A program made the position numbers and the translations under genes. DNA of 64,000 bases from Tidjanibacter sp. (GTDB lineage: Bacteria > Bacteroidota > Bacteroidia > Bacteroidales > Rikenellaceae): assembly GCA_017466345.1 (NCBI GenBank), contig JAFTUI010000017.1, forward strand, positions 1 through 64,000, read 5' to 3'. The notes below the pieces were generated by a model. It was not told where the DNA came from and searched no databases. It saw only the letters and a program-made list of their open reading frames with translations. Below, one piece after another: positions 15,625-24,024 of the stretch. Numbering within the stretch: the first letter of the stretch is position 1; the number at the start of each line of letters is the position of its first letter.

Positions 15625-16050
15625 ATGAAAAAAGTTTTTATGACCTGCCTTGCGGCGGTGTTTACCTTCTTGTCGGTGAGTGCTGCCGAGATTACGCTCA
15701 AACAGCTGCCCCAGCAGGCTCAGCAGTTTATCCACGAGTATTTTGCTAAGGACCAGATACGCAAAATACACTCCCATATGCACCGCCACGGGGCGAGCTA
15801 CAATGTGCTCTTTACCGATGGCTCGAAGATTAACTTCGATGCGAGCGGTCAGTGGACAAAGATTAAACTCCGCAACGACTCCATCCCCGTAGAGATTATC
15901 CCCGAGTATATCACGACCTACATCTGGGATAACTACCCCAACGAGGCTATTATGTGCATCGAAACTGAGGGTGCGGGTCACGAGGTGGAACTGTCGAGCG
16001 GCACCGAACTGACCTTCAACCCCAAGAAAGGGATTGTGAAGATTGACTAA
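15625..16050 (+). CDS. PepSY-like secreted protein
   Basis: A 141-residue protein with a signal peptide (MKKVFMTCLAAVFTFLSVSA) and a PepSY-like domain (PF11396 type): QLPQQAQQFIHEYFAKDQIRKIHSH, YNVLFTDGSKINFDASGQWTKI, then a second half VEIIPEYITTYIWDNYPN..I..IETEGAGHEVELSSGTELTFN. Such Bacteroidales proteins are periplasmic and of unknown role. A copy of the dispersed stop-proximal hairpin element follows directly. Confidence 0.85.
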   Translation: MKKVFMTCLAAVFTFLSVSAAEITLKQLPQQAQQFIHEYFAKDQIRKIHSHMHRHGASYNVLFTDGSKINFDASGQWTKIKLRNDSIPVEIIPEYITTYIWDNYPNEAIMCIETEGAGHEVELSSGTELTFNPKKGIVKID

Positions 16051-16140
16051 AACGTGCAAGCACATCTTGCGGGTAACTTTTGCACCAAAATTCAGGGGCG
16101 GCTTCCTCATTTACGCTTGGTAAACTGCGGAGCCGCTCCC
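16051..16140 (+). repeat. Stop-proximal hairpin element, copy A
   Basis: Begins at the stop codon of the PepSY-like gene. It has the CAAGCACATCTTGCGGG start, a TTTTGCACCAAAA centre and the main hairpin 16095-16140 with inner TTTAC/GTAAA pair and outer GGCGGCTTCC/CGGAGCCGC arms. Same family as elements at 31.88, 53.35, 55.17, 62.27 and 62.54 kb. Confidence 0.75.
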
Positions 16141-16149
16141 TCTTGTTTG

Positions 16150-16202
16150 CTCCCATTACTCCCATATCTCTTATTACTCCCATTTCTCCCATTTCTCCCA
16201 AG
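16150..16202. repeat. Period-9 array (TTCTCCCAT type)
   Basis: About six degenerate nonamers (ACTCCCATT, TCTCCCATT) after the hairpin element; the same array type occurs at 14.33 kb on the opposite strand. Confidence 0.7.
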
Positions 16203-16262
16203 CGCGGGGATTAAAAAAGATACCTGCGCCCTAAGGATGTACCATAATCAAAATTATTTCCT

Positions 16263-16270
16263 TATATTTG
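16263..16270 (+). promoter_or_regulatory. Promoter -7 element
   Basis: TATATTTG fits the -7 consensus about 58 nt upstream of the next start codon. No convincing -33 box is visible. Confidence 0.4.
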
Positions 16271-16327
16271 TGGTGTCGGGTTGGCGTTAAGACCTCGGAT
16301 GTGACTAACTCATAAAAACTAAGAACA

Positions 16328-17146
16328 ATGAAGAAAACACTACTAACGCTATTGTTGCTGTTCGGTCTTTCGGCGAGCGTCAGTGCCGCTTCGTTTGAAT
16401 ATGTGAAAATACACATCAGCAACAGCATTTGTTTGCCAGTGAAGGTAAATACCGACAAAGGAACATTTACCATTCGAGATACCAGAAACACAACCCTCCG
16501 AGCAAGAAGAATTAATAGCGCCTACGATTGCCGAGGCAATAGAATCATCTACAAGGAGGTAAAGAATTGGTCCTCGTCTGGGGATGATTTCTATTCGTAT
16601 GAGTTTACCAGCACCTACTCTTCCTCTTCGGACTATTCATCTTCTTCGAGTTACTCTTCTTCCTATTCAAGCAGCTATTCCTCTGCGGCCTATGGCTTAG
16701 GTGGTGCTATTGGTATGGGCTTGGCATCGCTCGGTGACGGTTGGGACGATGAATGCCATAGGATAGATGTTGCGGCTGGCTATGGCTACTCCTATGGTGG
16801 TTATGGCGTTGCAATTAACTATCAAGCACCCTTTGTCTTTGGTGTTTCTTTTGGTTATGGCAAAAACCCCAACTATGGAGAGTGGGGAGAGCATAAGAAA
16901 AATTGTTTCCATGTCGGTCTGCAAATGTGGTTCTCCTCGCACTGGAACCTCGAGGTTGGAGGTGGTAACTGCTTTATGGAAGGAGACTCAGGTATGACCG
17001 TGGGTACAAACCTGCAATTCCCATTTACAGAGAGATTGGGAATAAGAGCTGGTGTCGCAGATGCACTGACCTTTGAGAGCAACCCCGATAGTTATCTGTT
17101 GTGGAACATCGGTCTTGTATGGCGACTATTCGCCGAAGAATGGTAA
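16328..17146 (+). CDS. Secreted beta-barrel-like protein with Ser/Tyr-rich linker
   Basis: A 272-residue protein with signal peptide (to about residue 20). After an N-terminal beta domain (YVKIHISNSICLPVKVNTDKGTFTI) there is a ~35-residue Ser/Tyr repeat region (residues ~95-130), then Gly/Tyr-rich sequence and alternating hydrophobic strands ending ...LLWNIGLVWRLF, consistent with a small outer-membrane beta-barrel. No known family recognised. The following gene starts 25 nt later and has a similar design (signal peptide, N-terminal domain, low-complexity linker, barrel-like C-terminus). Confidence 0.6.
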   Translation: MKKTLLTLLLLFGLSASVSAASFEYVKIHISNSICLPVKVNTDKGTFTIRDTRNTTLRARRINSAYDCRGNRIIYKEVKNWSSSGDDFYSYEFTSTYSSSSDYSSSSSYSSSYSSSYSSAAYGLGGAIGMGLASLGDGWDDECHRIDVAAGYGYSYGGYGVAINYQAPFVFGVSFGYGKNPNYGEWGEHKKNCFHVGLQMWFSSHWNLEVGGGNCFMEGDSGMTVGTNLQFPFTERLGIRAGVADALTFESNPDSYLLWNIGLVWRLFAEEW

Positions 17147-17171
17147 TTAAATAATAAAAATGACTAACATT

Positions 17172-17957
17172 ATGAAGAAGTTTTACTTATTATTGATTGG
17201 CGTGTTGTTCTTGTCAACAACTGTCGAGGCGCAGGATGTGATTGTGCGCAAAGATGGCACAACCATACTCGCCAAAGTTGAGAAGGTGGGCGAAGCCACT
17301 GTTGAATATCGCAAATGGGGCAACCAAGAGGGTCCCATCTATACTATCTCCGTTGCCAACATTCTCTCCATAAACTATGAGAATGGCACACACGATAGCT
17401 TTGAGAGTGCAGCAAGTAAGGATGCTCCCGTAACCACGTCTGGTGGTATAAGTGCCCCTGCAAGTGGTAGCTCAACTCCCACCAAAACAACCACACAAAC
17501 CACAACAACTACCACTGCCAAAAAATCAAATTGGTATAGAGATGAAAAGTGGTTTGTGATAAACCAAGATCTTTTAGGTTTGTGCTTCGATCCAGATGAA
17601 GGTTTAGTTGGTACCCACACTTCAATTTTGTGTGGTCGCAACTTAGGACGCTTTTTCTCCGCTGGTGTTGGCTTTGAATGGTTTACCGACACCTACTACC
17701 AATACTACGACAACAATAGTCTTTATAGTCTTTATGCTGATTTACAGTGGTATATTTTAGGCAAGAAAAAGATTACCCCTTTCTACGATATTAGATTAGG
17801 CTTTTGCATCGAGGATGGTGGCACTTATGTTAGCGCAAGGCTTGGACTTGCAATTCACAACTTTACCATTTCGTATGGTGCAACCGAACGCTGCGATGTT
17901 TACCCCGGCATTTGGCCATCACTTGATGTTAGCTTAGGCTGGGCAATTCGCTTCTAA
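17172..17957 (+). CDS. Secreted protein with Thr-rich linker and barrel-like C-terminus
   Basis: A 261-residue protein starting at the ATG at 17172 (MKKFYLLLIGVLFLSTTVEA signal peptide). Residues ~22-75 form a small beta domain of a type common in Bacteroidales (VIVRKDGTTILAKVEKVGEATVEYRKW, then IYTISVANILSINYENG). A Ser/Pro/Thr linker (~85-115) leads to a C-terminal region of alternating strands that ends in Phe (SLGWAIRF), as in outer-membrane barrels. Likely cotranscribed with the gene before it. Function unknown. Confidence 0.65.
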   Translation: MKKFYLLLIGVLFLSTTVEAQDVIVRKDGTTILAKVEKVGEATVEYRKWGNQEGPIYTISVANILSINYENGTHDSFESAASKDAPVTTSGGISAPASGSSTPTKTTTQTTTTTTAKKSNWYRDEKWFVINQDLLGLCFDPDEGLVGTHTSILCGRNLGRFFSAGVGFEWFTDTYYQYYDNNSLYSLYADLQWYILGKKKITPFYDIRLGFCIEDGGTYVSARLGLAIHNFTISYGATERCDVYPGIWPSLDVSLGWAIRF

Positions 17958-17979
17958 GGGTAATTTTGACATTAGGTAT

Positions 17980-18017
17980 AACACAAACGCAACCCACCAT
18001 TGGGTTGCGTTTGTGTT
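17980..18017. terminator. Bidirectional terminator
   Basis: A perfect 17-bp stem (AACACAAACGCAACCCA with its complement) and a 4-nt loop between convergent genes; it overlaps the stop codon of the M64 peptidase gene. Confidence 0.85.
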
Positions 18018-19305
18018 ATTCGGTATAGAAACGAATCATTCGTTCGAGGGCTCTTTGGCAGACGGGGCAAAACCCAGTAGCGGTGTTGTTGCGCATACGG
18101 CACACAACCGCCGGGCGGTATGCCCCTCGGGTCATATAGTTTGCACCCTCATAGACGCCCACAGTATAGTTGCGCTCCGCTTTTTTGGTCGGCTCGGAGG
18201 GTATCTCGGCGCCCTCGGGCATCATATCTGCCCACTTACTCCCGAAGTCGGCAAGGTTGGTGATGTTCTGCTGCCAGGGCTCGATGGTTTGAACAAGCGG
18301 ATTGGAGGCGATGTCGGGGGTGTCGTAGAAATACTCGTCCGCTAAGCCGCCAAAACTATGCCCGAACTCGTGTACCACAACGGGCGCAAAGTGTGTGTGG
18401 TGGGCTGTGGTGAGGGTGTAGGAGTTATAGATGCCGCCACCACCGTAAGTGTCTGTATTGGCGAGTACTATGATGTGCTCGTAGGGGATGCCCACCAGCA
18501 AGTCTGCCATACGGAATACGGCACTTGTGGTCAGGTAGCGGTCGGCATAGAAGGTGTCGAAATGGCTCCTTACGGCACTCTCGGTCCACTTGCCCTCGCG
18601 AGGAATACTAACGCCACTCTCGGGGCTCGCGCTCTCCACTGCCACAAAGTTGAAACGCTCCCTAAGACCTCCGAAAGGCTCGTGCGAGAAGAGAGCCTCC
18701 ACTGTTTTGAGCGCATCCTCGCGGAAGAGCGCCATCTCCTCCGAGGTGTAGCCCTCGGCAACTATCGCCACATCAATCTTCTCGCCCTCGAAGTTGCCAC
18801 TGAAAATGGTGGTGTGGGGCATTTGTGGACGACCATCGAGCGAGCGGATGAGTATGTCGGAGGGGTTGAGCCTTGTGACCATTTCGGCTGCCACCTGCTG
18901 TTCGGGATTGTAGAGCACCACGCGCAGGGTAGCGGGTGCGATGGGTAGGGGAGCGAGCACCGTAAACTCGTAGGCTCGCGAGGTGTACTGAGCCTCCTCC
19001 ATCGAGAGCCACTCCTGAAAGAGCGAAGAGAACGTAGTGCGATAGATTACCTCTCCCGTAGCCTCGTCTGTGAGCGAAAGTTCGCCATCGCCCCTGAGGG
19101 GTACTTCGTTGAGGTTCAGACGCCTACCCGCCCAACTGCTCCACGAGGCGAGGCTGTGGAGTGTAACATTCTGCTCTTGGGCATCGCCCGAGAAGATGAG
19201 GTCCACACGCAGTGTGCGATCGGTAAAATATCGGTCAAAGTTCTGCGCCCCGAGGCTCAATGTCGCCACCAATGCACAAACCAAAAGGGCAAAGTATCGT
19301 TTCAT
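18016..19305 (-). CDS. Peptidase M64 family (IgA-peptidase-like) secreted protease
   Basis: A 429-residue protein with a signal peptide ending near LGAQ (residue ~20). An N-terminal beta-sandwich-like domain is followed by the M64 catalytic domain: EKIDVAIVAEGYTSEEMALF, PREGKWTESAV, and the zinc motif HEFGHSFGGLADE with His312, Glu313, His316 and Asp323. C-terminal ANYMTRGAYRP..VCRMRNN..GFCPVCQRALERMI carries conserved cysteines. The founder of the family cleaves IgA, but most Bacteroidales members have unknown substrates. Probably periplasmic or exported. Confidence 0.92.
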   Translation of the reverse strand: MKRYFALLVCALVATLSLGAQNFDRYFTDRTLRVDLIFSGDAQEQNVTLHSLASWSSWAGRRLNLNEVPLRGDGELSLTDEATGEVIYRTTFSSLFQEWLSMEEAQYTSRAYEFTVLAPLPIAPATLRVVLYNPEQQVAAEMVTRLNPSDILIRSLDGRPQMPHTTIFSGNFEGEKIDVAIVAEGYTSEEMALFREDALKTVEALFSHEPFGGLRERFNFVAVESASPESGVSIPREGKWTESAVRSHFDTFYADRYLTTSAVFRMADLLVGIPYEHIIVLANTDTYGGGGIYNSYTLTTAHHTHFAPVVVHEFGHSFGGLADEYFYDTPDIASNPLVQTIEPWQQNITNLADFGSKWADMMPEGAEIPSEPTKKAERNYTVGVYEGANYMTRGAYRPAVVCRMRNNTATGFCPVCQRALERMIRFYTE

Positions 19306-19319
19306 ATATAGGACTTAGG

Positions 19320-19351
19320 TCGGTTAGACGTTGGACATTAGACGTTAGACA
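19320..19351. repeat. Period-7 array (GTTAGAC type)
   Basis: GTTAGACGTT and ATTAGACGTTAGAC heptads upstream of the M64 peptidase start, next to the SulP terminator. Confidence 0.6.
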
Positions 19352-19386
19352 AAAAACTACGGGCGCAGACACTCTGCGCCCGTAGT
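19350..19386 (-). terminator. Terminator of the SulP gene
   Basis: Read on the minus strand: 14-bp stem ACTACGGGCGCAGA with its complement and a run of T. It lies 12 nt past the SulP stop codon. Confidence 0.85.
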
Positions 19387-19397
19387 AAAAGATGTTG

Positions 19398-21125
19398 TTA
19401 GATATTTTTGCTGAGTTCCTCAGCCCTTGCGAGGGCCTTGTTGATGTGATCGAGGACGTTCTGCTCGCCCACCATAGCCACAATGCCTCCCTGAACGAGA
19501 GCCTCATAAACATCACTATTTACACCCGAAAGGATGATTGTCTGTCCCTCTTTGAGTGCCGACTCGATGAAGATTTCGAGGTTGTGGATACCCGTAGCGT
19601 CAATAAAGTTTACGCGGCGCATACGGATAATACGGATGGGTTGGCTCTTGCGGTTGCGCTGCAACTCCTCGAATCGGTTTGCCACACCAAAGAAGAAGGG
19701 ACCCTCAATCTCGTATACCTCGGTGTGGGCAGGAAGCGAAATTTTCTCGTCCAACTCGCCACCGCTATTGAGCGACATCTCCTTCTCGACAACCGAGATG
19801 TTGACACTCTCCATAACACGTTTCATAAAGAGCACCACAGCCAAGATAAGACCTACCTCGATAGCAATCGTAAGGTCGAAGATGACAGTCAAGAGCAGTG
19901 TGAGGAACAGAACGGCAATGTCGCCCCTCGACTGACGGCACATAGAGCGTATGGTGCGCCAGCCACTCATATTGTACGACACCACAATCAGCACACCTGC
20001 CAAGCAGGGCATAGGAATCATACCCACCAAGCCGCCCAAGAAGAGCAACACGAGGAGCAGTACGATGGTGTGAACAATGCCTGCAACGGGAGTGCGACCT
20101 CCGTTGTTGATGTTTGCCATTGTGCGGGCAATAGCACCCGTTGCGGGGATACCGCCAAAGAAAGGAGCGATGATATTTGCCACACCATTACCTATAAGTT
20201 CGGTGTTGGAGTTGTGGCGGTCGCCCACTACACCGTCTGCTACCATTGCCGACAGCAGACTCTCAATGGCACCCAGCATAGCGATAGTGAAGGCTGCGGG
20301 AAGCACTGCCTGAGCCGTAGAGAAGAATGTTTCGCCCTCGGCAAGTGCGGGTACTCGGAACGAAGGCAAGCCTTTGGGCAGTGTGTAGAGGTCGCCGATT
20401 GTCTTGATGGAGTCGACACCCGTATACTCTCTTAGGAGCCAGCATACAACGGTCATCACCACAATCGCAAGCAACGAGCCGGGGATTTTCTTGGAGAATT
20501 TGGGGGTGTAGGCAATAATCAGTATGCTCACAATACCCACTGCAAATGCCCACCAGTTGATTTTGTCTATATTCTCGAAATAGCAAGCCCACTTGTCGAT
20601 GAAGTTTGCGGGCACGCTCTCAATACCCATACCAAAGAGGTCGTTCATTTGGGTGGAGAAAATCGTAATAGCGATACCGCCCGTAAAACCGACAATGATG
20701 GGGTAGGGCATAAACTTGATGACGCTACCGAGTTTGAAGACACCCATAAGCACCTGCATAACGCCCGCCATAACCGTAGCAATAGCCAAGCCTGCAAGTC
20801 CGAACTGCTGGATGATGCCATAGACGATGACGATAAACGCACCCGTAGGTCCGCCAATCTGCACATTGGTACCGCCCAATGCCGAGATGAGGAAACCGGC
20901 GATGATAGCGGTTACAAGACCCTCGGTGGGACCCACGCCCGAAGCAATACCGAATGCAATAGCCAATGGAATGGCTACGATACCTACAATAATACCCGCC
21001 ATAAGGTCCTTCGAGAAACGCTCCTTGTTGTAGCCCTTCATCGAAGTGAACAATCGTGGCTGGAAATCAAACGAAAACTTAGCACCTTTCTGACTCTTTG
21101 TTTGTGCTTTTTGGGTTGCTGCCAT
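19398..21125 (-). CDS. SulP family anion transporter with STAS domain
   Basis: A 575-residue inner-membrane transporter: FSKDLMAGIIVGIVAIPLAIAFGIASGVGP at the start of the membrane domain, GGTNVQIGGPTGAFIVIV, IELIGNGVANIIAPFFGGIPATGAIART, and a cytoplasmic STAS domain from about residue 435 (VYEIEGPFFFGVANRFEEL, VNFIDATGIHNLEIFIESAL). SulP proteins carry sulfate, bicarbonate or C4-dicarboxylates; the substrate cannot be read from the sequence. Divergent from pnuC; single gene with its own terminator. Confidence 0.95.
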   Translation of the reverse strand: MAATQKAQTKSQKGAKFSFDFQPRLFTSMKGYNKERFSKDLMAGIIVGIVAIPLAIAFGIASGVGPTEGLVTAIIAGFLISALGGTNVQIGGPTGAFIVIVYGIIQQFGLAGLAIATVMAGVMQVLMGVFKLGSVIKFMPYPIIVGFTGGIAITIFSTQMNDLFGMGIESVPANFIDKWACYFENIDKINWWAFAVGIVSILIIAYTPKFSKKIPGSLLAIVVMTVVCWLLREYTGVDSIKTIGDLYTLPKGLPSFRVPALAEGETFFSTAQAVLPAAFTIAMLGAIESLLSAMVADGVVGDRHNSNTELIGNGVANIIAPFFGGIPATGAIARTMANINNGGRTPVAGIVHTIVLLLVLLFLGGLVGMIPMPCLAGVLIVVSYNMSGWRTIRSMCRQSRGDIAVLFLTLLLTVIFDLTIAIEVGLILAVVLFMKRVMESVNISVVEKEMSLNSGGELDEKISLPAHTEVYEIEGPFFFGVANRFEELQRNRKSQPIRIIRMRRVNFIDATGIHNLEIFIESALKEGQTIILSGVNSDVYEALVQGGIVAMVGEQNVLDHINKALARAEELSKNI

Positions 21126-21212
21126 AGCAAAAGTAAGTTTGTGTTAGAAGTTGTTTATTTGCCCGCAAAGATACTATCAAATTCAAAATTCAAAATTATT
21201 TGCTTTTTGTGT

Positions 21213-21220
21213 TATCTTTG
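21213..21220 (+). promoter_or_regulatory. Promoter -7 element of pnuC
   Basis: TATCTTTG 34 nt upstream of the pnuC start, in a short divergent intergenic region. No clear -33 box. Confidence 0.45.
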
Positions 21221-21254
21221 TGGGTTGTAAGGCTACATCAGCAAAACAAGAACT

Positions 21255-21953
21255 ATGAAAAAAACTGCGACACTTCGACCTTTCGACATATTTATCATTG
21301 TCTGCACTGTGGGTTCGGCACTCGCCTATTCGCTCATAAAGGGGCAATTCGAGTTGCTCGGTACGGTGGCTCTCTTGATGGGTGTTACGGGTACGGTGCT
21401 GAGTGCCAAGCGCAGTATTTGGAACTTCCTTTTTGGTGCCGTAAATGTTACACTCTACGCCATAATTGCCTACAAAACAAGCAACTACGGGCAGGCGGCA
21501 CTCAATGCACTCTACTACCTGCCGATGCAGTTTGTGGGTTGGTGGATGTGGAGCCACCGCAAAGAGGAGGGCGAAAAGTCGAAGGTGCAGTCGCGCTCTA
21601 TGCGCCCCGTGCAAATCCTTGTGGCAGTGCTCTGCACCGCAGCAGGAACACTGCTTTTGGGCTATCTGCTGAGCCGCTATACAGACGCTACACAGCCACT
21701 GAAAGATGGTTTTGTGACGACCGTATTTATTGTAGGACAGATTCTTATGACCTTGACCTTCTGGCAGCAGTGGTTCTTCTGGATAGCGGGCAACCTGCTC
21801 AATGTGGTGCTGTGGGCAGTTGTTATGGCAGAGGGCGAGATGCTCGGTGGACTGATGCTCATCAAGTACTCGATGTACACCCTCAACTCCATCAACGGCA
21901 TCCTCATCTGGCACAGAGCAGCGAAGAGAATTGAGAAAATCGCGAGTAAGTGA
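21255..21953 (+). CDS. pnuC: PnuC-type nicotinamide riboside/vitamin transporter
   Basis: A 232-residue membrane protein with about seven helices. Family signatures: FLFGAVNVTLYAIIAYKTSNYG, the diagnostic NALYYLPMQFVGWWMW, FVTTVFIVGQILMTLTFW and NVVLWAVVMAEGEMLGGLMLIKYSMYTLNSINGI. PnuC proteins equilibrate nicotinamide riboside and rely on intracellular phosphorylation. In Bacteroidota some relatives (PnuT) carry thiamine instead; no thiamine gene or TPP riboswitch is adjacent, so NAD precursor uptake is the default guess. Confidence 0.9.
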   Translation: MKKTATLRPFDIFIIVCTVGSALAYSLIKGQFELLGTVALLMGVTGTVLSAKRSIWNFLFGAVNVTLYAIIAYKTSNYGQAALNALYYLPMQFVGWWMWSHRKEEGEKSKVQSRSMRPVQILVAVLCTAAGTLLLGYLLSRYTDATQPLKDGFVTTVFIVGQILMTLTFWQQWFFWIAGNLLNVVLWAVVMAEGEMLGGLMLIKYSMYTLNSINGILIWHRAAKRIEKIASK

Positions 21954-22124
21954 GGGCAGAGCGGGCTTGCACGCTATGCCGAGCGGGAGCGATTTGGAGC
22001 AACCGTAGGTTGGTCAATTGAGAATTGAGAATTGAGAATTGAGAATTTCCCATAACTCTCATAACTCCCATAAGACTTAGGACTATTGACATTAGACGTT
22101 AGACGTTAGACAAAACTAAATAAT
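21954..22124. other. Leader region with heptad and nonamer arrays
   Basis: Holds TTGAGAA heptads (about 22014-22046), CATAACTCC nonamers (22047-22075), the motif CTTAGGACTATTGAC (about 22076-22090) and ATTAGACGTTAGACGTTAGAC heptads to 22111, ending just upstream of the cyclophilin leader reading frame. Confidence 0.7.
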
Positions 22125-22172
22125 ATGAAATACGCAATTATCCTTACTGAGAAGGGCGTTCTTCATCCGTAG
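22125..22172 (+). pseudogene. Truncated duplicate of the cyclophilin start (15-codon reading frame)
   Basis: The first 34 nt match the start of the cyclophilin gene at 22303 with only silent differences ([11 protein letters not shown] in both), then the sequence diverges into a repeat-like insert and reaches a TAG after 15 codons. Either a relic of a tandem duplication interrupted by a small element, or a leader peptide. Silent-only differences hint that the peptide was once under selection. Confidence 0.65.
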
Positions 22173-22302
22173 GATGACCAAGCCACTCCCCTGAGGGGAG
22201 GGGTTTGGGGAGGGGGTAAGAAGTCGAAGAGAAAACGCAGTTTTCCTCTTCATTTCGCCCCGACATCCAAACAGCGAGCAATTAAACACAAAATATACTA
22301 CA
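22159..22302. repeat. Hairpin-rich insert between cyclophilin start copies
   Basis: Contains CATCC/GGATG, CTCCCCTGAGGGGAGGGG and GAAGAGAAAAC/GTTTTCCTCTTC hairpins. The middle part is the CCCTCCCC-type palindromic repeat common in Bacteroidota genomes (reads PSPNPSPQG on the minus strand); relatives occur near 26.43 and 55.43 kb. The segment CTTCATTTCGCC near its right end is an inverted copy of the start of the intact gene. Confidence 0.65.
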
Positions 22303-22740
22303 ATGAAATACGCAATCATCTTAACTGAGAAGGGCGAAATGAAGGCGGAACTCTACGAGAACGAGACCCCTATCGCCGTAAATAACTTTATTAAACTTGC
22401 CACATCGAGGTTCTACGATGGCTTGACCTTCCACAGGGTTATTCCCGACTTTGTGATTCAGGGCGGTTGCCCCATCGGTAATGGTGCGGGTGGTCCCGGC
22501 TACACCATCAAGTGCGAAACCTCGGCTCCCCGTCAGTACCACGACCGAGGTGTACTCTCGATGGCTCACAGGGGCAAGGATACGGGTGGCTCGCAGTTCT
22601 TCATCTGCCACAACCGCCAGAATACCCAGCACCTCGATGGCGTACACACCTGCTTCGGCAGGGTTGTGGAGGGCTTGGACGTTATTGACGACATCCGCCC
22701 CGGTGACCTCATACTTTCCATCACTATTGTCGAAGAGTAA
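22303..22740 (+). CDS. Cyclophilin-type peptidyl-prolyl cis-trans isomerase
   Basis: A 145-residue cytosolic cyclophilin without signal peptide. Active-site blocks: [25 protein letters not shown] (Arg and Phe of the catalytic site), [19 protein letters not shown] (Met, Ala, Gln-Phe-Phe) and [19 protein letters not shown]. First gene of a tight operon with rarA (9-nt gap) and a DUF486 gene. An interrupted copy of its first 34 nt lies upstream. Confidence 0.95.
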   Translation: MKYAIILTEKGEMKAELYENETPIAVNNFIKLATSRFYDGLTFHRVIPDFVIQGGCPIGNGAGGPGYTIKCETSAPRQYHDRGVLSMAHRGKDTGGSQFFICHNRQNTQHLDGVHTCFGRVVEGLDVIDDIRPGDLILSITIVEE

Positions 22741-22749
22741 CCCCGCACT

Positions 22750-24018
22750 ATGAGTCAAGCACCTCTTGCAGAACGCCTGCGCCCACAGTCGCTCGATGAG
22801 TACATCGGTCAGAAGCATCTGGTCGGTGAGGATGGCGTCATACGCCGTTTTGTGGAGAGCGGCAACATCCCTTCGTTTATCCTCTGGGGACCTCCGGGGG
22901 TGGGCAAGACCACTCTCGCCAAACTTGTCGCACTCGCTTTGGGCAGACAGATGTTCACGCTCTCGGCTATTGCGAGCGGTGTGAAGGAGGTGAGGGAGGT
23001 TATTGAGGCTGCCCGCAAGAGCCGCTTCTTCAATAGCGGTGCGCCCATACTCTTCATAGACGAGATTCACCGCTTCAATAAGGCTCAGCAGGACTCTCTC
23101 TTAGGTGCTGTCGAGCAGGGCACCTTTACACTGATTGGTGCCACCACCGAAAACCCCTCTTTTGAGGTCATCACACCCTTGCTCTCTCGCTGCCAGGTCT
23201 ATGTCTTGAAGGCTATGGACGAGAGCGAGTTGCAGACGCTCTTGGAGAGAGCCATAACCAAAGATAAGACACTCGTGGAGCGAGGTGTGAGGGTGGAGCA
23301 GACCCACGCCCTCTTTGAGTTCTCGGGTGGCGATGCGAGGAAACTGCTCAACATTCTGGATATTATGGCGGGTGCCAGCGAGGGCGAGATTGTCATCAAC
23401 GACCAGAGGGTTACCGACTGCCTGCAACAGAACATTGCGCTCTACGACAAGGGTGGCGAGCAACACTACGATATCATCTCGGCATTCATCAAGAGCATCC
23501 GAGGCAGCGACCCCGATGCGGCAATCTACTACCTGTCGAGAATGTTGGCAGGTGGCGAGGATGTGAAATTTATTGCCCGCAGACTCGTAATCTCCGCCTC
23601 GGAGGATGTGGGCTTGGCAAATCCCAATGCACTGCTGCTGGCGAACGCCTGCTTCGATGCGGTGCACAAACTCGGTATGCCCGAGGCGCGTATCCCGCTT
23701 GCCGAGGCTACCATCTACCTTGCCACAAGCCCCAAGAGCAACTCGGCATACCTGGCTGTGAATGAGGCAATGGCGTTTGTGAGCAAAGATACTACCAACC
23801 GCCCCGTACCCCTCCACTTGCGCAATGCACCCACGAAACTTATGGATAAGTTGGGCTATGGCAAGGGCTATAAGTATGCCCACGACTACGAGGGTAATTG
23901 GGTGGAGCAGGAGTTTATGCCCGCAGGGTTGGAGAACAAGAAGTTCTACGCCCCACAGCACAAGCGCGAAACAGACGCTATGGCTTGGAAAGAGATACTC
24001 AAACAGAAGAAACAATAG
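22750..24018 (+). CDS. rarA: Replication-associated recombination protein A (RarA/MgsA)
   Basis: A 422-residue AAA+ ATPase. PLAERLRPQSLDEYIGQKHL start, Walker A GPPGVGKTT at residues 47-55, Walker B ILFIDEIHRFNK near 101, sensor VGATTENPSFE (here IGATTENPSFE), arginine finger LLSRCQVY, and the C-terminal tetramerisation part with RGSDPDAAIYYLSRMLAGGED and SEDVGLANP..A. It acts at stalled replication forks. Lies between cyclophilin and a DUF486 membrane protein in one operon. Confidence 0.96.
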   Translation: MSQAPLAERLRPQSLDEYIGQKHLVGEDGVIRRFVESGNIPSFILWGPPGVGKTTLAKLVALALGRQMFTLSAIASGVKEVREVIEAARKSRFFNSGAPILFIDEIHRFNKAQQDSLLGAVEQGTFTLIGATTENPSFEVITPLLSRCQVYVLKAMDESELQTLLERAITKDKTLVERGVRVEQTHALFEFSGGDARKLLNILDIMAGASEGEIVINDQRVTDCLQQNIALYDKGGEQHYDIISAFIKSIRGSDPDAAIYYLSRMLAGGEDVKFIARRLVISASEDVGLANPNALLLANACFDAVHKLGMPEARIPLAEATIYLATSPKSNSAYLAVNEAMAFVSKDTTNRPVPLHLRNAPTKLMDKLGYGKGYKYAHDYEGNWVEQEFMPAGLENKKFYAPQHKRETDAMAWKEILKQKKQ

Positions 24019-24024
24019 TCGCTT

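Noticed and set aside
22116-22319. Minus-strand frame reading PSPNPSPQG
   Set aside because: It is the translation of a palindromic CCCTCCCC repeat common in Bacteroidota intergenic DNA, not a gene.
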